Below are positions 9,863 to 18,074 of a DNA stretch of 64,000 nt, piece after piece (positions within the stretch are counted from its first letter, which is position 1; each line of letters begins with the position of its first letter). The notes under the pieces are model-generated. The model made no database searches. It saw only the letters and a program-made list of their open reading frames with translations, and had not been told where the DNA came from. This DNA is from Verrucomicrobiaceae bacterium. GTDB lineage: Bacteria; Verrucomicrobiota; Verrucomicrobiia; Verrucomicrobiales; Verrucomicrobiaceae. The stretch lies in contig JAIXZA010000084.1 of assembly GCA_027489965.1 (NCBI GenBank), positions 18,225 to 82,224 of the forward strand. The letters run 5' to 3'. The translations under genes were made by a program, and so were the position numbers.

Positions 9863-10792
9863 TTAGGGTTCTTTGGTGCAGAACAGCTTGGTGAAGAGTG
9901 ACTTAAGGCCAGCACCAATCGCGACGATCACCACGATGATTCCTTTGCCCAACTTAGCAATCAGACCGCCAAGTTTGGCAAATAGGCCCATCTTTCCAGC
10001 AGCGACAGCCGCGCCGCCTGCAACAAGGGCGGTAAGTCCGTATTTTGCCACTTTATCACCTTCACGATACTCGGCGTAAGTATTGCCAGCCAGGTATTGG
10101 AAGTCAGCCATGATGGCTTGGTATTGTGGCAGCAGAGTCTGCATTTCATCGGGCGCACAGACCAGTTCAATCTCCATCACGCCGCTGCGGCCAAGAAGTC
10201 GGGTGTTGTAGTTGATGGATTCACCGCCGTCTTCAGAACCAATGCGCAGAGCCCACTCCAAATTTTTGGTTTGATCATTGAAACGTGGCGGGAGCGCCCA
10301 GCCGAGTACATGCAAAGCACCGAGTCCCTGTTCCTTGCGGTACTGATTGCTAGCCTCCTGGCCTTCTTGGTGGCCTTTGAGCAGTTCATCCGCGTTGAGG
10401 TCATTTTTTTCATCGTCTTTAACGTAGCCCGTTTCATTGAACTGAAAAATAACCCAAGGGCCCATGCCTTCAGTGGTCAGTAGTCCCAGTTCTTCACCGC
10501 TCGGGATATTATCAAACATTTTCAGCATATCTCCCGTGCCCTTTGTCGCGGTGAAACGCCAGCCTTTCGGTATGTTTACCTCAGCTAAGCTGCCAAGCTT
10601 GGCTTTGCCTTCGCGGGTCCAGCCAAAGGTCTCAATTTTATCCAGCATCGCCTTTCGACGGGTGGCGATTTCCTCCTCCGTCGGTTTGGCTGGGGAGGGC
10701 GCCGAGGGAGCGACCTCCTGAGCAGAAATGAAAGATAGGGAGATCAGACCCAAAAGAAGGCCTGCCAATGCACGTGAGTTTGGCTTTTTCAT
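9863..10792 (-). CDS. DUF2167-family membrane protein
   Basis: A 309-residue exported membrane protein. A signal peptide (residues about 1-24, ending SAQE) is followed by a soluble domain with the DUF2167 features: LAEVNIPKGWRF near the start, GWALPPRFN and LEWALRI in the middle, and NTRLLGRSGVMEIELV. The C-terminus has two hydrophobic segments separated by a glycine- and lysine-rich linker (about residues 255-300). The biochemical role of DUF2167 proteins is not established. It shares an orientation and a 6-bp gap with the zinc-ribbon protein gene. Confidence 0.75.
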   Translation of the reverse strand: MKKPNSRALAGLLLGLISLSFISAQEVAPSAPSPAKPTEEEIATRRKAMLDKIETFGWTREGKAKLGSLAEVNIPKGWRFTATKGTGDMLKMFDNIPSGEELGLLTTEGMGPWVIFQFNETGYVKDDEKNDLNADELLKGHQEGQEASNQYRKEQGLGALHVLGWALPPRFNDQTKNLEWALRIGSEDGGESINYNTRLLGRSGVMEIELVCAPDEMQTLLPQYQAIMADFQYLAGNTYAEYREGDKVAKYGLTALVAGGAAVAAGKMGLFAKLGGLIAKLGKGIIVVIVAIGAGLKSLFTKLFCTKEP

Positions 10793-10913
10793 AGAATCTC
10801 CCTGTAGGAGTGAGCTTCAGCCTATCGGCAAGAAACAGCTTGGGTCAAGCCTCTTGGTTTCTTACCCTGAAGAAATCCGTGGAGCTGGTGCGTCAGCTGC
10901 GTCATCTTTTAGC

Positions 10914-11675
10914 ATGGCTGATTCAGCGCTCACTTCTCCAGCAAATGTACGATCCTCTTCGGGTTGTCTGCGCTGGGTGGCGTTGGGGCTGCTGAGTTTG
11001 TTTCTGATCTTCGCAGGGGTAGCTTTTTTCTTTTTCAGCACCCTGAAAGAGGCTGCGGCTTGGCTCAGTGAGCTGTCGACTCGACTGGTTCAGCAGGAGA
11101 TCAGCACGACGTTTCGCCAGTCGATCACTGAGATTGCCTCGACTAAAGGAGACATTTTAGAAGTGGCGACGATGCAGACCGATGAGACGGTGACAAAATT
11201 TGACATGAAGAGTGCCTTCAATCAGGCGGTTTATCTGGGTACGACGGTGTCGGAGATCCGTACCCCGGTGGTCTATCGCTACCACATCAAGCTCTCTGAC
11301 CCATGGCAGCTCAGTCTTGACGAGGGTGTCTGTACCGTTCGAGGCCCCGCTTTGAGGCCGACTTTGCCACCTGCAATCCGCACTGAGGGCATGGAAAAAA
11401 AGTCCGAAGCTGGCTGGCTGCGCTTCAATGCAGCTGAGAATCTAGCCGCTTTGGAAAAGGAGCTCACCCCCACACTGGAAAAGCGCGCTGGCAATAAAGC
11501 CCACCTCGATCTGGTGCGGGAGGCAGCGCGAAAGTCTGTGGCTGAATTTGTGAAAGCCTGGCTCCTCAAAGAAGGCAAGCCTCACCAGGAAGAGGTCCGA
11601 TCCATCACCGTTATCTTCCCTGACGAACCACAAACTGGCCCCGTGCCCCTGCCGCCGACCTTGCAGATTCAGTGA
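10914..11675 (+). CDS. Single-pass membrane protein of unknown function
   Basis: A 253-residue protein starting at ATG 10914 (MADSALTSPAN). The frame is open upstream to 10728, but that part overlaps the divergent gene and has no signal-like content. One membrane segment lies at about residues 20-45 and the rest is predicted to be extracytoplasmic. The pattern of short strands followed by a helical C-terminus loosely recalls DUF4230 proteins, which I treat as a weak guess. The 3' end overlaps a minus-strand gene remnant by 7 bp. Confidence 0.55.
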   Translation: MADSALTSPANVRSSSGCLRWVALGLLSLFLIFAGVAFFFFSTLKEAAAWLSELSTRLVQQEISTTFRQSITEIASTKGDILEVATMQTDETVTKFDMKSAFNQAVYLGTTVSEIRTPVVYRYHIKLSDPWQLSLDEGVCTVRGPALRPTLPPAIRTEGMEKKSEAGWLRFNAAENLAALEKELTPTLEKRAGNKAHLDLVREAARKSVAEFVKAWLLKEGKPHQEEVRSITVIFPDEPQTGPVPLPPTLQIQ

Positions 11676-11965
11676 GCAGTTAGACTGGGATGCTTTGAGG
11701 CATGGCTACCCTGCCAATGAAGGTCAAGGCCGATGAAACCATGCAAGATGCTAATGAACAGAACAAGCCAACCAAAAGCGATCTGTACAAGAGCATTAGC
11801 ACTACGTTGGAAGAGTGAGACGGCGATCTGTTCTCTGACCCCAATCCCCCCAACGCCAATGGGGAGAAGCACCGCCAGATTTAACAAGCAGGTGTAAATT
11901 CCAATCTGCCACCAAGAGTCACTGCTTCCACAAATTCGGAGATTTTTATATTCTAACTGATTTAA
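11669..11965 (-). pseudogene. Remnant of a UPF0104-type flippase (C-terminal fragment)
   Basis: An open stretch on the minus strand without a credible start. It encodes a segment typical of the last membrane helices of UPF0104/lysylphosphatidylglycerol-synthase-like transporters: LAVLLPIGVGGIGVREQIAV, then a hydrophobic helix VQIAFGWLVLFISILHG. The matching families are about 300 residues long and only about 70 residues of recognisable sequence remain. In-frame stop codons lie upstream at 11966-11968. Nothing else coding was seen in 11676-12059. The neighbouring gene is a polytopic membrane protein. Confidence 0.5.
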
Positions 11966-12059
11966 TCAGGATTAAGTTCAGCCTCTGAAGCGCTAGGATT
12001 TCATCACTTATCCCTGAATGTTCAGGCTAGGTTAAAGAAGGCACTTTTACGTAGCCGCT

Positions 12060-14018
12060 TTATTTATTGACCGTATCTCGGATTTCTGGAGTGACCGGTG
12101 GGTCACTCACCGGTAGTAACTCAAAGAGCACGAGACCGCCAGCCTCAGCGATAGGTTTGCAAAGCGCCTTCACACTTTTGGGCAGTTTATCGTCTGGCGT
12201 TTCCAGTAAGTGGCGGATGCCCAGCTTTCTAGCCAATCGAATCGACCAAGTGAAGGCTTTTTCTCCCGGCTCAGGCGGCAGCCAAACAAGGGGAATATTG
12301 AATGCCTGGGCTGAAAAGAAGATCGACGCACGCTGATCAATGGGATTGAGGCGCACGATACGCGACTCCAAATGCCCGCCTAGCATAGCGTGTTTAGATA
12401 TCCACCAGGGACGATCCTGCAAAGAGAAATAGCCGAGAGGCTGACCTTCGAGGTGTTGCCGAATAGTGGCTATGTGTGCCATGTTCCAGGGTTCTGGGTC
12501 ACGTCGTAGGGCTGGCCTTAGGATAGTTTGGCAGCCCATCGCCACAGCTGCCGCTAGCAGGCTGATGGCTACTAGGCGGGGCCATTTTGAAGATGAAAGG
12601 GCCATCCCCAAAAGGCCACAGGCCCCCACGGGCATCACTAGCACGGCGTGCGTCATGAGCACGACGTGAAAACGATCCGCTAGGGTCATGGCATGAAGAG
12701 CAACGCATGCTCCCGCTAAACCGCACAGGCTCAACCAGCCGAGCATCTTTGTTTGGTGCGTGGATTTTGGTGCCTTGCCACGAATGAAGAAAAAAACACC
12801 AACCATCAAAATGGCGGACAGCAGCAATGTCACCACTGAATCCAGCGCGCCAAATTTGACAGCATCAAAAAGTTTCTGGACGGTGATCAAAGACACGCCA
12901 TTACCGGTACTAAGAGGCAAGCTGGCCTGAAAGATAAAATGTACGGTGGCCCAGCCCGCAAGCGCCGTAGTGACGGCCAAAGCACCTGTTTTAAACATAC
13001 TAGCATCACGCCGCAGCAGGCCAAGCAGCGCTAATGGGGCTGCTGAAACCCCAACAACCGCCACCGTATGCGGAGCACTGCATGCCGCAACGTAGATCAT
13101 TCCCAGCGCCAGTGCAGACCGCTGAGACTGCCACAGTGCCAGCGATGTAAAAACAAGAATTCCCTCGAATTTATACGGCAAAGTGAGTGCCACAGGCACA
13201 CGCAGGTGATGGAAATTATCGAACGGTAGCCAGTGCATGAGCAGATCCATCAGCGCAGCCGATCTCAAAACGTTCACGGCAGTAATCATCGCCCCGCCCA
13301 TCAACAGCGCGCGGAGGGTGGAAAGCCGGAGTACGCTGCTAGCCAGAGCTCCGGCGCTGATGATCAGGAGGAAGTTCAGCACTGAATTTGTCACCACCAT
13401 CAGCGCTTGTACGGCAGATAAAAACGTTACTGAGCGAATACCTACAGCCAAAAACAAACTTCCCCAATGATACCAGACATCTTGCACGCCAATGGCCTCA
13501 GTGGTTTGATTTCCCATGAAGATAGACCAGGCATTGGCCGCTTTGGACTCAGGTAGAGCCACGACCATGTCCACAAAGTAGCCCATGTCTTCATGCATAC
13601 GAAAGATCTGACCTTCACCGTCAGTGTAGCGGAATGGCAGATGGAAAAATAACAGCAGCAGGCCACTCACAAAGGCCAAGCCAGCGATCTCTCGCCTTGT
13701 CCATTGCTCAGTCACTAGGACCGACTCGCTGAGCGCTCGGCGGCTGCGGAACCAAGCCGCGAGAAACAATTGACAGAGCGACAGCCACGCAAAATAGCTC
13801 ATGCGCTGGAAGCAAACCGTGGCGATGAAGCCTTGCGCAAAAACCATTCCGCTAGTCAACATCACGGCCAGTCGGAGCATCTTTGGGCCTGGTAACAGCG
13901 TCCGCGGCACCAGCAGCCATCCCAGCATGATAAAGACACCGAGAGTGGCAAGAATGATCATGGGCGCTGCTAGGCCATCACGAAGGGTGTGTAGCAGATG
14001 AAATAGGGTGTCCAACAT
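12060..14018 (-). CDS. Large polytopic membrane protein, possibly glycan-related
   Basis: A 652-residue integral membrane protein with a dozen or more hydrophobic segments. It starts at ATG 14018 (MLDTLFHLLH). A TTG at 14063 would add 15 residues. A long loop after the fourth or fifth helix contains MHEDMGYFVDMVV and QDVWYHWGSLF. The C-terminal third is a soluble domain ending in a charged tail. This arrangement resembles membrane glycosyltransferases of the GT-C type, but I see no diagnostic motif and leave the function open. Remnants of a flippase and an acyltransferase flank it, which supports a surface-glycan origin. Confidence 0.6.
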   Translation of the reverse strand: MLDTLFHLLHTLRDGLAAPMIILATLGVFIMLGWLLVPRTLLPGPKMLRLAVMLTSGMVFAQGFIATVCFQRMSYFAWLSLCQLFLAAWFRSRRALSESVLVTEQWTRREIAGLAFVSGLLLLFFHLPFRYTDGEGQIFRMHEDMGYFVDMVVALPESKAANAWSIFMGNQTTEAIGVQDVWYHWGSLFLAVGIRSVTFLSAVQALMVVTNSVLNFLLIISAGALASSVLRLSTLRALLMGGAMITAVNVLRSAALMDLLMHWLPFDNFHHLRVPVALTLPYKFEGILVFTSLALWQSQRSALALGMIYVAACSAPHTVAVVGVSAAPLALLGLLRRDASMFKTGALAVTTALAGWATVHFIFQASLPLSTGNGVSLITVQKLFDAVKFGALDSVVTLLLSAILMVGVFFFIRGKAPKSTHQTKMLGWLSLCGLAGACVALHAMTLADRFHVVLMTHAVLVMPVGACGLLGMALSSSKWPRLVAISLLAAAVAMGCQTILRPALRRDPEPWNMAHIATIRQHLEGQPLGYFSLQDRPWWISKHAMLGGHLESRIVRLNPIDQRASIFFSAQAFNIPLVWLPPEPGEKAFTWSIRLARKLGIRHLLETPDDKLPKSVKALCKPIAEAGGLVLFELLPVSDPPVTPEIRDTVNK

Positions 14019-14043
14019 GATCAATGAAACTGTAACGATTTTT

Positions 14044-14199
14044 TTAAATGCAGCGTGCTTCAATGGGTACGCCTTTTTGAGTCTCTACAAAGATTCCGAC
14101 CTTCGTTTCATCGCCAATCTGGAAGCCGTAAAGATTGACCAGATCTGGTTGAAAAATCTGTATACGGTCTCCTTGGATAACTGTTGAGGCGATGGGCAT
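14044..14199 (-). pseudogene. Truncated hexapeptide-repeat acyltransferase
   Basis: A 51-codon frame from ATG 14199 to TAA 14044. It encodes the N-terminal part of a left-handed beta-helix acyltransferase of the sugar O-acetyltransferase type (DLVNLYGFQIGDETKVG, then FVETQKGVPIEARC). Intact relatives run to about 190 residues with repeated hexapeptides. Here translation stops right after the first coils. It lies immediately upstream of the polytopic membrane protein gene and would be co-transcribed with it. I read it as a decayed gene rather than a functional short protein. Confidence 0.6.
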
Positions 14200-14820
14200 T
14201 GGAGGAAGACATTAACTGTAAATCACACCATTAAAACGAATATTTTACAATTATTTACATTTTCTGTAATTTTGATACAGATTGACTAAGCTTTTCTCAA
14301 GTCGAATCCCTGTGCTACCTGACTGGATCATGTCCTATCATGTCCTAAAAGGCGTGCTAATCGGGTTTTCACCACAAAGGCGCGCGGGTAGGATCTTGTA
14401 TTTGACAAGATTCCGATTCCTAAAATGGTTATGGCTGTGGCTGGAATCTTCTACCTCGGATTTGGGTGTCTAATTGCTTCCTTTGGGTTAGTTCCTCCAT
14501 TGCTTACAGTAATAGTAGATTCTGTAAAAACCATTTTCAAAGGCACAGAACTGATTCTCTGCCAGACTGAACCATCTGAATCTTTGCCTAAACCCCATCA
14601 TTGATCGTTAACGGTTCTCCTCTGCGGAATTGGCTCCAAAAAAGTGCTTTCAGGGCCAATTGGGGTAAACTCTCTTCTTGCCAAAAGGCAGAATGACTCG
14701 ACTATTCCGACCCTTTTGTCCGGCAGCCCTCTGGTTGTGCGGGACATCAGCCCGCCTTGATCCTCCGGAGTGGAAGATGATGAGCGGTTCACCCACCAAC
14801 ACTCCCAACCCAACAAAAGC
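14200..14820. other. AT-rich intergenic gap before rpsA
   Basis: About 620 bp without a confident gene. The part from 14200 to 14300 is strongly AT-rich. A 59-codon frame at 14425-14604 on the plus strand (MVMAVAGIFYLGFG at its start) would encode a small hydrophobic peptide, but it has no homologue I recognise. The rpsA promoter and leader must lie in the last part. No tRNA cloverleaf was seen. Confidence 0.4.
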
Positions 14821-16494
14821 ATGAGCGCACAAACACTCTCGGAAATGATCGCCGCATCATTCCGTGAACTCCACGAAGGATCGATCGTCAAAGGTCGCAT
14901 TCTTGAAATCAAACCGCAGGTCGTCCTCGTTGACATCGGTTACAAATCCGAAGGAGCCATCCCCTCCAACGAATTCGAAGATGAAGACATCCAAGTCGGT
15001 GACGAGATCGAGGTACTCCTCGAGAAACTCGAAAACGATGAAGGCATGGTCGTTCTCTCCAAAGAGAAGGCTGCCTACAAACAAAACTGGGAAAAGATCG
15101 CTTCCGTGTTCCGCGATGGCGGACTCGTCAAAGGCAAGGTCAAGTCTGTCGTCAAAGGTGGCCTTATGGTCAACGTCGGCGTCGAAGCCTTCCTTCCTGG
15201 CAGCCAGATCGACATCATTCCACCGAAGGACCTCAACGAATACGTTGGCAAGGTCTTCGAATTCAAGATCGTCAAAATCAACGACGACCGCAAAAACATT
15301 GTCCTCTCCCGCCGCGAAGTTATCGAGGCAGAGCGCGCCGAGCAACGCCAGAAATTCCTCGAATCCGTTAACGCGGGTGACAAGGTTATCGGCGTGGTCA
15401 AGAACATCACCGACTTCGGTGTCTTCGTGGACCTCAATGGCATGGACGGTCTCCTCCACATCACGGATATGTCGTGGGGCCGCCTGAACCACCCAACGGA
15501 ATTGGTCGGTATCGGCCAGCGTCTGGAAGTGCAGATCTTGGAAGTGAACCGCGAGAAAGAGCGTGTTTCCCTTGGCCTGAAACAACTCCAGAACAACCCA
15601 TGGGAAAACATCGAAGGCCGCTACCCAGTGGGCCAAAACGTCAAGGGCAAGGTCACCAAGCTCGTCGCTTACGGTGCCTTCTGTGAGATCGAAGAAGGGG
15701 TCGAAGGCCTCATCCACGTCTCCGAACTGTCCTGGACTAAGCGTATCGCTCGCCCATCTGACGTTCTCACTGTCGGTCAGGAAATCAATGCCGTCGTTCT
15801 TGGCATCAACAAGGATGAGCGCAAGATCAGCCTTGGCGTTCGTCAGCTCGACACCAATCCTTGGGATGACATCGACGTCCGCTACCCAGTGGGCACCCAG
15901 ATCTCTCGCCCAGTCCGCAACCTCACCGCTTACGGTGCCTTTGTGGAACTGGAAGAAGGTATCGACGGCATGATTCACGTTTCTGACCTCAGCTGGACAC
16001 GCAAGATCAATCACCCATCCGAAATGCTCAAAAAGGGCCAGGATGTGGAAGCTACCGTTCTCGGTATCGACAAAGCCAATCAGCGCATCAGCCTCGGCAT
16101 GAAGCAGCTCGATACCGACCCATGGTCGATCATCGACAACCGCTTCAAAGTCGGTGATGTCGTGAAGGGTAAAGTCGCCAAGATCGCCAGCTTCGGTGCC
16201 TTTGTGGAACTGGAAGGCGATATCGACGGTCTCGTCCATATCTCCCAGCTCAGCGAAGATCACGTGGCCAAGGTCAAGGACATCATCAACGTCGGCGACG
16301 ACGTCGAAGCTCGCGTCATCAAAGTGGACAAAGTGGAGCGCCGCATCGGCCTTTCCATCAAGGCCATGAACTACAGCGAAGCCGACATCCAGAAAGAAAG
16401 CCAAGCTTTCGAAGCCCTCCGCCCAAGCACCGACCTCGTCGGACTCGAGCAGGCCTTCAAGTTCGCCAGCGAAGAATGGCGTCCAGGCGAATAA
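14821..16494 (+). CDS. rpsA: 30S ribosomal protein S1
   Basis: A 557-residue RNA-binding protein of the small ribosomal subunit that helps recruit mRNA. Six S1 (OB-fold) repeats can be followed, starting near residues 19, 103, 186, 272, 359 and 446. Repeats 3-6 carry the typical VxGxVxxxxxFGAFVxL and GLxHxS signatures. The start at ATG 14821 (MSAQTLSEMIAASF) is preferred over an in-frame GTG at 14770. The length equals that of the classical six-domain form. An intrinsic terminator follows at 16527-16556. The gene stands alone. Confidence 0.95.
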   Translation: MSAQTLSEMIAASFRELHEGSIVKGRILEIKPQVVLVDIGYKSEGAIPSNEFEDEDIQVGDEIEVLLEKLENDEGMVVLSKEKAAYKQNWEKIASVFRDGGLVKGKVKSVVKGGLMVNVGVEAFLPGSQIDIIPPKDLNEYVGKVFEFKIVKINDDRKNIVLSRREVIEAERAEQRQKFLESVNAGDKVIGVVKNITDFGVFVDLNGMDGLLHITDMSWGRLNHPTELVGIGQRLEVQILEVNREKERVSLGLKQLQNNPWENIEGRYPVGQNVKGKVTKLVAYGAFCEIEEGVEGLIHVSELSWTKRIARPSDVLTVGQEINAVVLGINKDERKISLGVRQLDTNPWDDIDVRYPVGTQISRPVRNLTAYGAFVELEEGIDGMIHVSDLSWTRKINHPSEMLKKGQDVEATVLGIDKANQRISLGMKQLDTDPWSIIDNRFKVGDVVKGKVAKIASFGAFVELEGDIDGLVHISQLSEDHVAKVKDIINVGDDVEARVIKVDKVERRIGLSIKAMNYSEADIQKESQAFEALRPSTDLVGLEQAFKFASEEWRPGE

Positions 16495-16526
16495 GCCTAG
16501 ACATCCTGATTCATCTCAGATCCCCG

Positions 16527-16556
16527 GAGGGGCACCGCAAGGTGCCCCTCTTTTTT
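16527..16556 (+). terminator. Intrinsic terminator of rpsA
   Basis: A perfect 10-bp GC-rich stem (GAGGGGCACC with GGTGCCCCTC) with a GCAA tetraloop, followed by six T. Confidence 0.9.
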
Positions 16557-16617
16557 ATGGGTGCATTGCATTGATCGTCATGATCTGTCGCTCAAGATTT
16601 TCTTGCAGCGCAGGCTC

Positions 16618-17121
16618 TTAGAGTCCAGGCGGATGGCGTAAAACGTAACCTTTGATTGGGCGGGAGCGGGTAGACCATTTGGGGCCTTCATTTTGGCCGT
16701 TGTAACCGGTATCCAGTCGCAGGCCGGCGATTTCAATAAAGGTATGGCCGTTTTTAGCATAAACGGTGATGTACCTGCCAGGCCCTGACCGGCCATACTT
16801 GCGCAGGCTGTCTGAGGTGCCGACAGAACCGATCAATCCTGCCCCATGCAAAGCATAGGAGACGGTGCCAGAGCAATCGTAACCCGTGTCATTGAATGAG
16901 GCATGGCCACCACCGTATTTGTAAGGCTTGCCGACGATCTCATTGGCAGCACTGATGGCCTGCATCACTTTTTTGGGCAAACCTGCGGGCGGCACGGCTT
17001 TTCCACCGACGATCACGGCGGTCTTTCCACGGACATAGTGATACTCCCAACGCTTGGGCTTGGAAGAACAACTGCTCAGAAAGATGATGGCGGCGATGAA
17101 GCAGATGTGTTTTGAAGTCAT
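16618..17121 (-). CDS. NlpC/P60-family lipoprotein peptidase
   Basis: A 167-residue predicted lipoprotein with lipobox LSSC (Cys18). The NlpC/P60 papain-like fold is recognisable by PYKYGGG followed by the catalytic Cys83 in YDCSGTVSYAL and by His126 in KNGHTFIEI. Such enzymes cut peptide stems of peptidoglycan, usually between D-glutamate and diaminopimelate. The domain is compact and no SH3 or LysM domain is attached. It is a single gene that converges with rpsA. Substrate assignment is from the family only. Confidence 0.8.
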   Translation of the reverse strand: MTSKHICFIAAIIFLSSCSSKPKRWEYHYVRGKTAVIVGGKAVPPAGLPKKVMQAISAANEIVGKPYKYGGGHASFNDTGYDCSGTVSYALHGAGLIGSVGTSDSLRKYGRSGPGRYITVYAKNGHTFIEIAGLRLDTGYNGQNEGPKWSTRSRPIKGYVLRHPPGL

Positions 17122-17252
17122 GATTTTTGAGCGAGTTTAGAAAGCAGACTAACCTCAACCTGCAACCTAGGTATCGTTCAGCAAGTTTTTCTGAATAAGC
17201 CTGTCTGTTCAGGGATCATTGGCCATCGCTCAATCTGTGTTTAGAATGTCGA

Positions 17253-17951
17253 ATGCGAATCTCAGAAATTTTTTATTCAGTCCAGGGTGAGGGGGGGCTA
17301 ACTGGCGTGCCTTCCGTGTTTGTGCGCACCTCCGGCTGCAATCTTCGCTGTGCCTGGTGTGATACGCCCTATGCCTCATGGTCGCCAGAGGGGCCTGAGA
17401 TGAGTCTGAGCCAGATTGTGGAGGCTGTTTCGCAGTATTCTGCGAGGCATGTCGTGGTCACGGGTGGAGAGCCGATGGTGGCCAAGGAAATTCGTGAATT
17501 GATCGCCCTTTTTCAAGATCAAGGAAAGCATGTGACTGTGGAGACGGCGGGGACCGTTTCTCCCGACGGCTTAACTGTCGATTTGGCTTCATTGAGTCCA
17601 AAGTTAGCGAATTCGACACCAAGCCTAGAAAAAGCCGGAGCTGCCTGGGTGCAGCGCCATGAGCAGACGCGCCTCCAGCCAGACGTGCTACGGGCTTGGA
17701 TCGAGTCCTCTCGAGACTACCAGTTGAAATTCGTGATCTCTTCAGAGGTTGATTTGATCGAGGCCCAGAGCGTGGTGGCAAGCCTTGGCATTCCGATCCT
17801 GCCAGAGAAGATCCTGCTCATGCCTGAAGGCGTCTCGATGGAGATGATGCGCACACGATACCCACTTTTGATCAAGGCATGTCTGAGCCATGGCTATAGG
17901 CTCAGTCCACGTCTGCACATTGAACTGTTTGGAAACAAGCGTGGGACTTGA
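17253..17951 (+). CDS. queE: 7-carboxy-7-deazaguanine synthase
   Basis: A 232-residue radical SAM enzyme that rearranges 6-carboxytetrahydropterin to 7-carboxy-7-deazaguanine in queuosine synthesis. The N-terminus reads ISEIFYSVQGEGGLTGVPS as in QueE. The iron-sulfur ligands are Cys29, Cys33 and Cys36 (CNLRCAWC). VVVTGGEPM is the conserved SAM-binding GGEP motif. No other queuosine gene is next to it in this window. The stop at 17951 is followed by the TonB receptor leader. Confidence 0.92.
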   Translation: MRISEIFYSVQGEGGLTGVPSVFVRTSGCNLRCAWCDTPYASWSPEGPEMSLSQIVEAVSQYSARHVVVTGGEPMVAKEIRELIALFQDQGKHVTVETAGTVSPDGLTVDLASLSPKLANSTPSLEKAGAAWVQRHEQTRLQPDVLRAWIESSRDYQLKFVISSEVDLIEAQSVVASLGIPILPEKILLMPEGVSMEMMRTRYPLLIKACLSHGYRLSPRLHIELFGNKRGT

Positions 17952-18074
17952 GTGGTCAGAATTGGTTCCTTAGTCGTTGAGAATGGCTAAAAATGGTTCC
18001 TTTCACGCATTTGTGAAAGCACAGTCGTGACAGCGAAAGGCTAAGGCGCTTTAACTGGGCGTCTTTACAAGATC

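Noticed and set aside
14290..14330. Possible tRNA T-arm (AGTCGAATCCCTG)
   Set aside because: No matching acceptor stem, anticodon stem or D-arm could be placed around it.
14857..16404. Long open frame antisense to rpsA (515 residues)
   Set aside because: It is a shadow of the S1 gene with biased composition and no homologous motif; rpsA on the plus strand is certain.
17952..18074. Two copies of TGGTTCCTT before the TonB receptor, as a possible operator or riboswitch
   Set aside because: The copies are short and show no palindrome, Fur-box pattern or conserved riboswitch core.
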